Below, piece by piece: positions 25,301 through 34,417 of a DNA stretch of 64,000 nucleotides (its first letter is position 1; each line of letters starts with the position of its first letter). The stretch comes from Campylobacterales bacterium (lineage in GTDB: Bacteria > Campylobacterota > Campylobacteria > Campylobacterales > Sulfurimonadaceae), in assembly GCA_026390165.1 (NCBI GenBank), contig JAPLGM010000015.1, positions 62,001 through 126,000 on the forward strand. Reading direction: 5' to 3'. Position numbers and translations under genes: made by a program. The notes beneath the pieces were generated by a model. That model had not been told where the DNA came from, made no database searches, and saw only the letters and a program-made list of their open reading frames with translations.

Positions 25301-26167
25301 CTATAAAATAAGTGAGTTTCGTATAAATTCGATAATTTTTTTGTTACTTCTTTGATATTTTTGATAACTTTTTGATAAAGGACAACTTATAATCTCTATA
25401 AGTTGTCCTTTATCATAACCCTCTACAATCGGAATCCCCATCTCCTCAAATAACGGAATAAAATCTCGGGTGTAATCAGGACGCTGGAGATAAATAGGTC
25501 GTCCGCCACAGGAGAGATTTTGCAATACCGCCATCGGTGAAGCACTGATAAGGAGATCGGTATGGCGAATCACTTCATCATACTCCTCACTCTCATGCAC
25601 GGTAGAAAAACTCTCTTTCAAACTCTTTTCGTACCCTAGAAAATGGTAGTACCCCATTAATAACTCCATTTTGTACGGAGCAAAAATTTCTTGATGTTTT
25701 TCCAAATCTTTCTCATAATCATCATCACCGAAAAAAAGTGCCATTGGAATGGTTTTAGGGAGTTGTTCATGATAACGCTCATGTACGACTATCCCTGTTG
25801 CAATGTTTTCACCTAATAGATAGGGAGAGATCAACAACTCTTTCGGGTGCTTTGTGTCGTCAGGATTATCGCTAATACGGATAAATGTTGAAAAGAACTG
25901 CGTCATATCCTCCAACAGTGTTGGATTGATCTCCTCAGAATCAAAGATGATTTTATCTCCGTGTTGAGCAATTTGAGGAATATTCCGGACTAAATCGACC
26001 CCAACTGCACGTTTGATTCCGTATGCTTTTGCTTCACTGGCAATGCGAAAATCGGAGCACAAGAGGGTAATATCAAGATCGTGAAGTTCATTCAAAATGG
26101 CGACCGCGCGATGAAAACGGTCAAGTCCGATACGATGTCCTGTGTGGACGTAATAAAAAAAGCGCAT
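25301..26167 (-). CDS. Uncharacterised glycosyltransferase-like (GT-B fold) protein
   Basis: A 288-residue protein I can only place loosely. The start (FFYYVHTGHRIGLDRFHRAVAIL) and the tail segment (DLLISASPMAVLQNLSCGGRPIYLQRPDYT) resemble GT-B glycosyltransferases and PseG-like proteins, where a C-terminal segment binds the nucleotide sugar. There are no transmembrane helices. It stands alone between petA and an oppositely oriented small gene. Its last 40 codons contain a 19-bp perfect inverted repeat, described separately, which is unusual within coding sequence. Confidence 0.55.
   Translation of the reverse strand: MRFFYYVHTGHRIGLDRFHRAVAILNELHDLDITLLCSDFRIASEAKAYGIKRAVGVDLVRNIPQIAQHGDKIIFDSEEINPTLLEDMTQFFSTFIRISDNPDDTKHPKELLISPYLLGENIATGIVVHERYHEQLPKTIPMALFFGDDDYEKDLEKHQEIFAPYKMELLMGYYHFLGYEKSLKESFSTVHESEEYDEVIRHTDLLISASPMAVLQNLSCGGRPIYLQRPDYTRDFIPLFEEMGIPIVEGYDKGQLIEIISCPLSKSYQKYQRSNKKIIEFIRNSLIL
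25373..25415. repeat. 19-bp perfect inverted repeat inside a coding region
   Basis: TGATAAAGGACAACTTATA at 25373-25391 pairs perfectly with 25397-25415 across a 5-base loop. It would form a very stable RNA or DNA hairpin. It encodes in-frame residues (GYDKGQLIEIISCPLSK) near the C-terminus of the glycosyltransferase-like protein. Confidence 0.95.
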
Positions 26168-26266
26168 AAAAATCCTTAAGCCAAATTATAATATAAGGAA
26201 GTTTACTAAGCTTAAACCAAAGCGTTGATTAAGCGGTATAATTGCACTAAAAACAGGGGTGAGGAT

Positions 26267-26665
26267 ATGATACAAAAAATGATTTTATTCGTAGTATGTG
26301 TGAGTCTTGCGGGTGCTTCTGAACTGTCACAGCTGGATACTTTTCGCTCCAAGCTCTTAACCTCTGCCGTAGCGTTTTATTTTAATACCAAAGGGTATGG
26401 AAAAGTAGAGAATATTACCGTTGATACAATGAAAAAGAACCTTAATTTTCTTTTAATTCCTGAGGGGGAGACCCAAAAGCTATCGGTGATGATCGGGCAA
26501 TATCAGATCAAGACGGTAGATAAAGAAGAAGTATTGGTGCTTCAAGATGTTCAAACAAACCGTGTGTGGCTTAACCGTATTTTTGCTGATCATATGAAAG
26601 ATGGGATTAAAATACCCCTCCGAGGAGTTACTAAAGGGGCAGGGGCTTTACTTCTGAATTTATAA
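26267..26665 (+). CDS. Small periplasmic protein of unknown function
   Basis: About 132 residues with a Sec signal (MIQKMILFVVCVSLAGAS). I do not recognise the mature domain: a first amphipathic helix (LDTFRSKLLTSAVAFYFN), then beta-rich segments (KLSVMIGQYQIKTV, EVLVLQDVQTNRVW) and a hydrophobic end (GAGALLLNL). The start at 26267 follows AGGGGTGAGG; an in-frame start 14 codons earlier lacks a signal-peptide-like start. It converges with the truncated globin gene 2 bp away. Confidence 0.6.
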   Translation: MIQKMILFVVCVSLAGASELSQLDTFRSKLLTSAVAFYFNTKGYGKVENITVDTMKKNLNFLLIPEGETQKLSVMIGQYQIKTVDKEEVLVLQDVQTNRVWLNRIFADHMKDGIKIPLRGVTKGAGALLLNL

Positions 26666-26667
26666 CT

Positions 26668-27114
26668 TTAAAAGGTCGGTGTGTTGACCATCCATAGAGA
26701 AAATACATTCAGGTAATCCCAAAATGACTGGATATATTCAGGGTTGATCCCCTCAGCTTCAAGTGCTGGAAGTAATACGGCATAAAACTCCAACCAACGA
26801 CGACGGGCGTTTTCATCGATGCGGAAAGGGGCATGTCGTCCTACCATCCGAGGCTCACCGCGGCTTTGGGCAAAATAGGCAGGTCCACCACAAATTTGGA
26901 TCAAAAAATCGGCAGCGTGTTTTTTAGCGAGAGAAAAATCTTCTTCATCATTGATAGGGAACAAAAATGCAATGTCGCTAGTGCGGATCATCTCGTAATG
27001 ATCATCGATTAGTTTACGAAAACGCTCTTCCCCAACTTGAAAGAAGAATCCTGGATGGGGTTTGGTAACAGGGGGACGAACCCCAAGGACTCCGTCGGTA
27101 ATCGTTAAATTCAT
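26668..27114 (-). CDS. Truncated haemoglobin
   Basis: A 148-residue globin of the truncated family. The signature CGGPAYFAQSRGEPRMVGRHAPFRI contains the GG-Y and RM--RH-PF motifs of group II trHbs, with the proximal His in VGRHAPF. The TITDGVLGVRPPVTKPHPGFF start is an extension before helix A. It may deal with oxygen or NO in the cytoplasm. Together with the single-domain globin at 2.8 kb, this gives the organism two globins in this window. Confidence 0.82.
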   Translation of the reverse strand: MNLTITDGVLGVRPPVTKPHPGFFFQVGEERFRKLIDDHYEMIRTSDIAFLFPINDEEDFSLAKKHAADFLIQICGGPAYFAQSRGEPRMVGRHAPFRIDENARRRWLEFYAVLLPALEAEGINPEYIQSFWDYLNVFSLWMVNTPTF

Positions 27115-27249
27115 TGTGCATCCTATAGTGTAATCTTGAGAGCTATTCTAAAGAGATAACAAAAAGAAACTCCTTAAATGTGGTACCATCTTCCTCTTTT
27201 TAGGTGAGGGTTTGTATAATTGAAACATAATTAGCGTGGAGAGACCAGT

Positions 27250-28665
27250 ATGAGAGCAAATATTTGGATGGGATCGGATGAGATTCAAGGGGAAACATAT
27301 ACGCAACGGTTGAGTCCGTACGATGGACGGGTTGCTTCAATGGTTGCACTCTGTAGTAGTGACGATGCTGCAAGAGCGTTAAAAATTGCTCAAAGTGCAT
27401 CAAAAGAGGCTAAAAAAACGCCACTGCATCAACGGTGTTCGTGGTTGCTGGATGTAGCAAATACACTACGAGAACAGCGTGAAGAGTTTGCACGTGTTTT
27501 GTGCGATGAGGTGGGCAAGCCGATTACCTACGCCCGCATAGAGGTAGATCGGTGTATCGAGACGATTACGTTAAGTGCAGAAACGATGCGTACCATGAAC
27601 GGTGAGACTATTAATACCGATGCGATGCCAAGCGGTAAAAAAGCGCATGCTTATTGGCGTCGGGATCCTGTTGGGGTAGTGGTAGCCATTACCCCTTTTA
27701 ATTTCCCTCTCAATCTTGTTGCCCATAAACTTGCCCCTGCATTGGTAGCAGGAAATGCCGTTGTTTTGAAACCGACTCCCGAAGCACCGCTTTGTGCCTA
27801 TATGCTCGCCAAACTCTTTATCGAAAGTCCGTATGCCATTAAAGATGCGTTGAGTGTTGTTTATGGCGATGCGGAGGTGGGGGGAGCATTGGTGGGAAGC
27901 GATATCCCCCGTGTAATTAGTTTTACCGGTTCGGTTGGGGTAGGGGATATTATTACCCGTACGGCTGGGATTAAAAAAATCTCATTGGAGCTAGGGGGAA
28001 ATGCAGCCACCTATATTGATGAGAGTGCTGATTTGGAGTATGCGGCACAACGTTGCGCCATCGGTGCGTTTGTCAACTCCGGTCAGGTGTGTATCTCACT
28101 TCAACGTATTTATGTCAACCGTGCCGTTTACGATGAATTCGCCGTGAAGATGGCAGAGGCAACGGCAAAACTTGTTGTTGGCTCCCCTTACAATGAAGAT
28201 ACCTTTCTAGGACCACTGATTAATGATGAAGCATCTGTGCGGGCGATGAGCTGGGTTGAGAGTGCGATTGCCGAGGGGGCACGAGCGTTGACACCACCAC
28301 GTTGTGAAGGGCGAATTTTTTACCCGTGCGTTATGGCAGATGTCACCGATTCGATGAAAATTATTTGTGAAGAGGTATTTGCCCCTATTGTGAGTTTAGT
28401 GTCAGTGGAAAGTGTGGATGAGGCGATAGCAAAAATGAATAATTCTCCGTACGGGTTACAATTTTCGATTTTTACCAATAATTTGGCCAATGCGACGAAA
28501 GTGATCGAGGAGTGTGAAGCGGGAGGGGTGGTTATTAACGATATGCCGACGTTACGTTTTGATATTCAGCCGTATGGCGGGGTAAAAATGAGCGGCGTAG
28601 GGCGTGAAGGGCCTCGTTTTGCAATAGAGGAAATGACAGAGATTAAATCTGTTGTAATTTTATAA
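27250..28665 (+). CDS. NAD(P)-dependent aldehyde dehydrogenase
   Basis: A 471-residue ALDH superfamily enzyme. The cofactor segment TPFNFPLNLVAHKLAPALVAGNAVVLKP, the glycine loop FTGSVGVG, the general base Glu247 (LELGGN) and the catalytic Cys281 (NSGQVC) are all present. The preference for a lactaldehyde- or glyceraldehyde-type substrate cannot be told from sequence. A TATAAT lies about 35 bp upstream. It is followed 11 bp later by a peroxiredoxin gene, so they probably form an aldehyde/peroxide-detoxifying pair. Confidence 0.93.
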   Translation: MRANIWMGSDEIQGETYTQRLSPYDGRVASMVALCSSDDAARALKIAQSASKEAKKTPLHQRCSWLLDVANTLREQREEFARVLCDEVGKPITYARIEVDRCIETITLSAETMRTMNGETINTDAMPSGKKAHAYWRRDPVGVVVAITPFNFPLNLVAHKLAPALVAGNAVVLKPTPEAPLCAYMLAKLFIESPYAIKDALSVVYGDAEVGGALVGSDIPRVISFTGSVGVGDIITRTAGIKKISLELGGNAATYIDESADLEYAAQRCAIGAFVNSGQVCISLQRIYVNRAVYDEFAVKMAEATAKLVVGSPYNEDTFLGPLINDEASVRAMSWVESAIAEGARALTPPRCEGRIFYPCVMADVTDSMKIICEEVFAPIVSLVSVESVDEAIAKMNNSPYGLQFSIFTNNLANATKVIEECEAGGVVINDMPTLRFDIQPYGGVKMSGVGREGPRFAIEEMTEIKSVVIL

Positions 28666-28676
28666 AAGGAAGATAG

Positions 28677-29144
28677 ATGTTAGAACTAGAAAGCACAGCC
28701 CCCGATTTTTGTTTGAGTAATCAAGACGATGTAGAGATTTGTTTGCGTGATCTGCGCGGAAAATGGATTGTACTCTATTTTTATCCGAAGGATTCGACTC
28801 CCGGATGTACGACGGAGGCGTGTGAGTTTACAACGGCTCAGGATGAGTATGATGATATGGGTGCAATTATTTTGGGTGTGAGTGGTGACAGTACGGCATC
28901 TCACCGTAAATTTATTGAGAAACAAAATCTTGGTATTACGTTGCTGAGTGATCCGACAACGCAAATGATGCAAGCGTACGGTGTATGGGCAATGAAAAAG
29001 AATTACGGTAAAGAGTATATGGGGGTTGTCCGCTCAACGATGATTATTGATCCAAAAGGGATTGTAAAAGCGGTATGGACAAATGTCAAAGTAAAAGAGC
29101 ATGTGGCAAAGGTAAAAGAGGAGTTGGTGAAGTTGCAAGGGTAA
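28677..29144 (+). CDS. bcp: Thiol peroxidase, Bcp/PrxQ type peroxiredoxin
   Basis: A 155-residue peroxiredoxin. Peroxidatic Cys44 and resolving Cys49 lie in DSTPGCTTEACEF, five residues apart, the PrxQ alpha-type arrangement. It reduces peroxides and lipid hydroperoxides with thioredoxin, in the cytoplasm. It is co-transcribed with the aldehyde dehydrogenase, with GGAAG before its ATG. Confidence 0.94.
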   Translation: MLELESTAPDFCLSNQDDVEICLRDLRGKWIVLYFYPKDSTPGCTTEACEFTTAQDEYDDMGAIILGVSGDSTASHRKFIEKQNLGITLLSDPTTQMMQAYGVWAMKKNYGKEYMGVVRSTMIIDPKGIVKAVWTNVKVKEHVAKVKEELVKLQG

Positions 29145-29162
29145 AGGACACAAGTGTGCGTA

Positions 29163-29188
29163 GCCAATCGGGATTTTATTCCGATGGC
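29163..29188. terminator. Bidirectional hairpin between bcp and the DUF3373 gene
   Basis: GCCA-a-TCGG pairs with CCGA-TGGC across a 9-base loop (GATTTTATT), with one bulged base, between two converging genes. Confidence 0.5.
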
Positions 29189-29203
29189 GTACAAAAAATA
29201 GTC

Positions 29204-30760
29204 TTAGAATTTATAACGAATATAAGCGCGAATGTCTTGAGCTTTATCAACAACCATAGAACCTGCTCCAGCTCCAATAGCTTCATTCATGCTCATAGGT
29301 GTACCTGTGGTACTTCCAAAGAAACCATTACTTCCACTGTATTTGTAATCAATGTAAGTGTAGCGAAGCTGGAATGTCAAAATATCATCGACGAGTGGTT
29401 CGGTGAAGTACACTTCGTACGCATCCCCCCGAGTGGCAATCTTCGAACCGATAAGAGTATCCTCTGCGTAGGTGATTGGACGCCAGTATTTGGAACCATG
29501 GTTAAACTCTACTCCCCATTTTCCCTCTTCACTAATAAGCGATGGCATTTGTGTCCCGATCCAGTAGCTGTATCCTGTTTGACTATCGGGGGATCCCAAC
29601 ATCGTTTTACCTCCATACGGATCAGTTTTGGTCATTGCCCCACTGATAAAGAGTGTCGTATCATCGAGATAGTTGCTCCACCCCTCCCCGATACCGTTGA
29701 CCATTGCAAATGCCGTTGCTGTGTGGAGACCACCGACGGTATTCATACCCTTTGTAGGATCCATGGGATTGACCATATCAATTAAATTATTAGCATACGT
29801 ATATTGCATTCCTGTGCTGTATTGTTTATCATCATACGGAACGAGAATGATTCCTCCCATATCAATATTATTGGTCATAGCGTCAGCACTCGTGGCATAA
29901 GGCGCTGAATTAAAACGTGGTTCCGCATTGCTCATCCCCCGTCCTGCACAGAGTTTGAAGTAGGAACCATTGAGTCCTGTTACCCCTTCCATCCCAAATT
30001 TTGCACTGGCACCATCAAATTCAACATTAATCGTATGCGCTAATGGTGATGATGCTTGATTATCGTCACGTAGGTTGATGAGGTGCCCTTCGGTAGAGGG
30101 GCGACGACCGACACTGAAAGTCCAGGGAACATTAAGACTCAAGAATTCATCATCCGTATAGAAAAAATAGGCAGAACGGACACGAAGGGTATCATCGTGT
30201 GCTGATTCGCTACTGACCCAATCAAAACCGTCAAAAATTCCACCATCGGGAGTTTTAGAACGGTCTCCGAACGTTTTGTTATAGGCAAGCTGCCCTGTAA
30301 AGCTAAGATGCTTAGTCGCAGCATAGTTCATACCCAACCATAAACGGTTACTGAAAAGAGCATTATTGGATTGCTTGCTTCCATCCGCCATTTTGTAGTT
30401 GATATTGTCAACACTAGTACGAAAATCAACATCCCATTTAATGGCATTACCATTCGTTCTTTTGTTGAGGGTAGTTAGTTGATCATGGATATCTTCAAGA
30501 TCTTCAGTAACGCTTTTTTTGTCATTATCTTTTGCAACAGTAACTTTTAGTGGTTTTTCATCATTATCGTCTTCTTCAACGACTGCTTTTTTCACAGTAA
30601 CCGGTGTAAATTTTTCAGCTTTCATACTTGCTAGTTCAGCTTTGAGAGCGTTCATCTCTTTTTCCATTGTATCAAATCGTTGCATAAGCGTATCATCCGC
30701 ACTCGCCGTTGTACTGAGAAGGGTGGCTGCTAGGATAGACCCTAAAAATCGTTGATTCAT
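29204..30760 (-). CDS. DUF3373-type outer-membrane beta-barrel protein
   Basis: A 518-residue exported protein with a signal peptide (MNQRFLGSILAATLLSTTASA), a coiled coil (DTMEKEMNALKAELASMKAE, residues 29-48), a short linker, then a barrel-like domain of alternating polar/aromatic strands ending in the typical outer-membrane tail IRAYIRYKF. I assign it to the DUF3373 family, which I know from Campylobacterota; function unknown, possibly a porin. The N-terminal coiled coil could trimerise or tether it to peptidoglycan. Confidence 0.72.
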   Translation of the reverse strand: MNQRFLGSILAATLLSTTASADDTLMQRFDTMEKEMNALKAELASMKAEKFTPVTVKKAVVEEDDNDEKPLKVTVAKDNDKKSVTEDLEDIHDQLTTLNKRTNGNAIKWDVDFRTSVDNINYKMADGSKQSNNALFSNRLWLGMNYAATKHLSFTGQLAYNKTFGDRSKTPDGGIFDGFDWVSSESAHDDTLRVRSAYFFYTDDEFLSLNVPWTFSVGRRPSTEGHLINLRDDNQASSPLAHTINVEFDGASAKFGMEGVTGLNGSYFKLCAGRGMSNAEPRFNSAPYATSADAMTNNIDMGGIILVPYDDKQYSTGMQYTYANNLIDMVNPMDPTKGMNTVGGLHTATAFAMVNGIGEGWSNYLDDTTLFISGAMTKTDPYGGKTMLGSPDSQTGYSYWIGTQMPSLISEEGKWGVEFNHGSKYWRPITYAEDTLIGSKIATRGDAYEVYFTEPLVDDILTFQLRYTYIDYKYSGSNGFFGSTTGTPMSMNEAIGAGAGSMVVDKAQDIRAYIRYKF

Positions 30761-30898
30761 CTTGACTCCTTAAGTCTCTTTGTGATATTGATATTAGCAA
30801 AAATTATATAAAAGCAATTTGAAAGCTTTTGCATTTAGTGATAAAAGTGTGACAGTTAAACCAATATTAAAAACAGCTAAATTTAAGAGCCATTGAAG

Positions 30899-31050
30899 TA
30901 TAATTTCGCCGATTTTCTCTCCACTTTTTAAAGTCGCGTGAAAAAATTCGCAAGCGAAATTGCCGTTCTCGTGCACCTGATGTCTCATCGGCTCTGTTAG
31001 CATTCGCCCAAGTAAACGAAGAACAAACTATTTTAATACAGGAGCCTATA
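30899..31050 (+). promoter_or_regulatory. rpsB promoter and long structured 5' leader
   Basis: A consensus -10 TATAAT at 30899-30904 lies about 140 bp before the rpsB ATG, giving an unusually long leader. Within it TTCGC-AA-GCGAA forms a hairpin (about 30947-30959). An r-protein S2 autoregulatory leader is plausible; I recognise no named RNA family. Confidence 0.45.
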
Positions 31051-31824
31051 ATGGTAACTATGAAAGACCTTTTAGAATGCGGTGTACACTTCGGTCACCA
31101 AACACGTCGTTGGAATCCGAAAATGAAAAAATATATTTTCGGTGTTCGTAAAAACATTTACATCATCGATCTTCAAAAAACATTACGTTTTTTCCGTGCT
31201 GCGTATCAGCAAGTTCTTGACGCTGCGGCTGAGGGACAAACTGTTCTTTTCGTAGGAACCAAAAAACAAGCACGTGTAGCCGTTCGTGATGCAGCACTCT
31301 CATGTGGTATGCCATACGTTGATAACCGCTGGTTGGGTGGAATGTTGACAAACTTCCCAACAATCCAAAAATCAATTCGTAAACTTGAAATCATCGAAGA
31401 GATGCAAGCAAATGGTCAAATGGGTCTTTTAACTAAAAAAGAAGCGTTGATGATGGGTCGTCAAAAAGAGAAATTGATCGCATACCTTGGTGGTATCCGT
31501 AACATGAAAACATTGCCAGATATGATGTTTGTTGTTGATGCAGTAAAAGAGCACATCGCGGTTCAAGAAGCGCGTAACCTTGGTATCCGTGTTGTTGCAC
31601 CTCTTGATACTAACTGTGATCCAGACGTAATCGACATCCCCATCCCTGGAAATGACGATGCTATCCGTTCAATTCAACTTTTCTGTAAAGAAATGGCAGA
31701 AGCGATCAACGAAGGTAAAGCACTTCGTAACGGCGGAAACGACGAAGTAACCGAAGAAGAAATGGCACCTGTTGCTGCAGTGGAAGAAGCAGCTCCTGTT
31801 GCAGCAGTAGCAGAGGAAGCATAA
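31051..31824 (+). CDS. rpsB: 30S ribosomal protein S2
   Basis: A 257-residue ribosomal protein uS2, beginning [20 protein letters not shown] and containing the family signature near [12 protein letters not shown]...[15 protein letters not shown]. The C-terminal 30 residues are an Ala/Val/Glu-rich tail. It forms an operon with tsf, the stop and next start being 2 bp apart. The SD AGGAG is 7 bases before the ATG. Confidence 0.98.
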   Translation: MVTMKDLLECGVHFGHQTRRWNPKMKKYIFGVRKNIYIIDLQKTLRFFRAAYQQVLDAAAEGQTVLFVGTKKQARVAVRDAALSCGMPYVDNRWLGGMLTNFPTIQKSIRKLEIIEEMQANGQMGLLTKKEALMMGRQKEKLIAYLGGIRNMKTLPDMMFVVDAVKEHIAVQEARNLGIRVVAPLDTNCDPDVIDIPIPGNDDAIRSIQLFCKEMAEAINEGKALRNGGNDEVTEEEMAPVAAVEEAAPVAAVAEEA

Positions 31825-31826
31825 TC

Positions 31827-32894
31827 ATGGCAGACGTTACAGCAGCAATGGTGAAAGACCTTCGTGCGGCGACTGATGCGCCCATGATGGATTGTAAAAA
31901 AGCCCTCACTGAGTGTGATGGCGATATGGAAAAAGCAAAAGAATTTTTACGTGACCGTGGTATGGCTCAAACGGCTAAAAAAGCGGATCGTGTTGCTTCT
32001 GAAGGGCTTTTGGGACTTAAAGTTTCTGAAACTTTCACATCGGCTTCATTGGTAGAAATTAACTCAGAAACCGATTTCGTTGCAAAAAATGATGGCTTTA
32101 TCGCTCTTGTTGGCAACACAGCAGCGCACGTCTTTACGACGGGTGTCAGCAGTGTAGAAGAGTTGAATGAAACATCTTACGAAACAGGAACTTTTTCAGA
32201 GTATTTTACCTCTCAAGTTGCTCGTATCGGTGAAAAAATCGTAACTCGCCGTTTTGTAACTCTCAATGCTGGTGAGCATGGATGTGTTAACGGTTACGTT
32301 CACACAAACGGCCGTGTAGGTGTTTTGGTAGCAATCACATGTGATTCTCAAAAAACAGCAGACGCATTGGCTCCAATGGTACGTAACATCGCAATGCACG
32401 CATCTGCAATGAAACCTACAACGATGAGTTACAATGATTTTGATCCTGCATTCGTAGAAGCAGAAACGATTGGTCGTATCGAAGCGATCAAAACTGAGAA
32501 TGAAGAACTTGCACGTTTGAAAAAAACGGTTAAGAATGTTCCTCAGTATATCTCTATGTCTCAGTTGACTCCAGAAGTTATGGCTGCGGCAGAAGAAGCG
32601 ATCAAAGCGAAGTTGCTAGCGGATGGAAAACCGGAGAAAATCTGGGCAAACATCATCCCTGGACAATTGGCTCGTTTCGTAGCAGACAATACAACGTTGG
32701 ATAAAGAACTTGCATTGTTGGATCAAAACTACGTTATGGACGATTCACTGACGGTTGCGCAAGCACTGACAAAAGAAGCTGCCGCTCACGGCGGTACAGC
32801 TAGTATCGTTGAATTCGTGAAATACGAAGTAGGCGAAGGCTTAGAGAAAAAAGTAGACAACTTCGCAGAAGAAGTCGCTGCACAAATGGCGTAA
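31827..32894 (+). CDS. tsf: Translation elongation factor Ts
   Basis: A 355-residue EF-Ts, the GDP/GTP exchange factor for EF-Tu. An N-terminal UBA-like domain ([21 protein letters not shown]) is followed by the EF-Ts signature ([15 protein letters not shown]) and the core dimerisation subdomains. Longer than E. coli EF-Ts (283), as is usual for Campylobacterota. It follows rpsB directly. Confidence 0.98.
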   Translation: MADVTAAMVKDLRAATDAPMMDCKKALTECDGDMEKAKEFLRDRGMAQTAKKADRVASEGLLGLKVSETFTSASLVEINSETDFVAKNDGFIALVGNTAAHVFTTGVSSVEELNETSYETGTFSEYFTSQVARIGEKIVTRRFVTLNAGEHGCVNGYVHTNGRVGVLVAITCDSQKTADALAPMVRNIAMHASAMKPTTMSYNDFDPAFVEAETIGRIEAIKTENEELARLKKTVKNVPQYISMSQLTPEVMAAAEEAIKAKLLADGKPEKIWANIIPGQLARFVADNTTLDKELALLDQNYVMDDSLTVAQALTKEAAAHGGTASIVEFVKYEVGEGLEKKVDNFAEEVAAQMA

Positions 32895-32922
32895 ATAAAC
32901 CTTTTGGTTTAATTCGCTCTCG

Positions 32923-32944
32923 TTCCCAAGCTCCAGCTTGGGAA
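32923..32944. repeat. Palindromic REP-like element after tsf
   Basis: TTCCCAAGCT-CC-AGCTTGGGAA is a perfect 10-bp stem with a 2-base loop. No T-run follows (ATGCAT), so it is not a canonical terminator. A weaker AAACC-TTTT-GGTTT hairpin at about 32897-32910 is nearer the stop codon and more terminator-like. I recall related palindromes being dispersed in several bacterial genomes. Confidence 0.7.
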
Positions 32945-33004
32945 TGCATACAGCAATCAGAATTTTTTTACTCCCCTTAAACATTTTTCCTCTATAATTC
33001 CCCT

Positions 33005-33649
33005 ATGACACTTTTAAAAGCAACCTCTTTATCACACCGTTTTGATTATCCCCTTTTTGAGAACCTATCGTTGGAACTCCACACAGGTGAGTCTATTGCT
33101 ATTGTCGGGGTAAGCGGTAGCGGTAAATCGACCCTTTTGCATATCCTCTCGTCGTTATTAAAACCAAATAGTGGAGAGGTTGAGCTTTTTGGTCAGAATA
33201 TTTATACCCTTGATGACTCCTCATTGGTCAAACTTCGCCGCTATGATTTGGGACTTATCTATCAGAGCCATTATCTTTTTAAGGGATTTAGCGGTCGTGA
33301 GAATCTCGAAGTAGCGGCAATTTTAGCTGGGGAGAGTGTCGATCCTTTGTTGTTGAAGCGTTTGGGGATTGATCATGTGATCGATCAAAAAGTGACGGAG
33401 CTCTCAGGGGGTCAACAACAACGGGTCTCCATCGCCCGTATCCTCTCCAAAAAACCGCGTCTTATTTTTGCCGATGAACCGACGGGGAATTTGGATCATG
33501 CAACGGCTACGGAAGTAATGGATCTTTTTATGAACTATCTATCGGAGCATGAGGCGGGGATGATTCTCGTGACACACGATGAAGAACTCGCCAAACGATG
33601 TACTCATATTTATCGTTTAGTGGATGGTGTCTTGGTCAAAGGAGCGTAA
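33005..33649 (+). CDS. ABC transporter ATP-binding protein, LolD/FtsE-like
   Basis: A 214-residue ABC ATPase with Walker A GVSGSGKST, signature LSGGQQQRVSIARIL, Walker B RLIFADEPTGNLD and a switch His (VTHDEEL). The EPTGNLD motif is typical of the LolD/FtsE/MacB group, which work with lipoprotein-release or MacB-type membrane subunits; none is adjacent. A TATAAT at 32993-32998 lies just 6 bases before the ATG, and no SD is seen, so the message may be leaderless. fliR follows 3 bp later. Confidence 0.88.
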   Translation: MTLLKATSLSHRFDYPLFENLSLELHTGESIAIVGVSGSGKSTLLHILSSLLKPNSGEVELFGQNIYTLDDSSLVKLRRYDLGLIYQSHYLFKGFSGRENLEVAAILAGESVDPLLLKRLGIDHVIDQKVTELSGGQQQRVSIARILSKKPRLIFADEPTGNLDHATATEVMDLFMNYLSEHEAGMILVTHDEELAKRCTHIYRLVDGVLVKGA

Positions 33650-33652
33650 AGA

Positions 33653-34417
33653 ATGGAGTGGACAACGATTTTTAATGAGGGGAATTCAGCCGCTTTTATT
33701 CTCCTTTTTACCCGTTTTACAGCCCTTTTTGCAGCTGTTCCAATCTTCTCTCATGCCAATATCCCCGTCTCAATCAAAGCTGCGATGGCCTTTTTTTTTA
33801 CTATTGTTTTTTATGGCTCTCTCCCCGCGTTACAAATTCCTCTCGATGCTGCAAGTCTAACGGTTGCCATTTTAGGTGAACTTCTTTTTGGATTGACGGT
33901 GGGGCTAATTTTGCAATTGGCGTACAATGTTATTACCTTCGCAGGGGGGCAGATATCCTTTATGATGGGGTTTTCACTTGCCTCGGCTATTGATCCTCAG
34001 TCGGGGGTTTCAATGCCTATTATTAACCAATTTTTATCATTGTTGGCGTTGATGGTGCTGCTTACCCTGGATTTACACCACTGGATTTTACTTTATGCCT
34101 CTGAATCGATTGCTTCTGTTCCACTTGGGGGATTTATGCTTACCCACGAACTTTTTAATTATATTATGCATGCTATGCTGAATATGTTTGTGGTAGGATT
34201 TATGATCGCTTTCCCAATCACGGCACTTTCCATGCTTGCGGATACTATTTTTGGGATGTTGATGAAAAGTATGCCGCAGTTCAATCTTTTGGTTATTGGT
34301 ATGCCGATTAAAATTGGTGTCTCCTTTTTGGTATTGATGGCAACGCTTACCGCAACGCTTACGATTGTGAGTGCACAGATGGAGGATGCCTTTTACTTTT
34401 TGGAAAAACTATTCTAA
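33653..34417 (+). CDS. fliR: Flagellar biosynthesis protein FliR
   Basis: A 254-residue inner-membrane component of the flagellar type III export gate, with about six hydrophobic helices and FliR-typical segments (FTRFTALFAAVPIFSHANIPVSIKAA, then GLILQLAYNVITFAGGQISFMMGFSLA). It stands apart from other flagellar genes, following the ABC ATPase. Its 3' end overlaps a converging gene by 9 bases. Confidence 0.93.
   Translation: MEWTTIFNEGNSAAFILLFTRFTALFAAVPIFSHANIPVSIKAAMAFFFTIVFYGSLPALQIPLDAASLTVAILGELLFGLTVGLILQLAYNVITFAGGQISFMMGFSLASAIDPQSGVSMPIINQFLSLLALMVLLTLDLHHWILLYASESIASVPLGGFMLTHELFNYIMHAMLNMFVVGFMIAFPITALSMLADTIFGMLMKSMPQFNLLVIGMPIKIGVSFLVLMATLTATLTIVSAQMEDAFYFLEKLF

Noticed and set aside
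32923-32944. Palindrome after tsf as the operon terminator
   Set aside because: There is no T-run after the stem; the weaker hairpin at about 32897-32910 is better placed.
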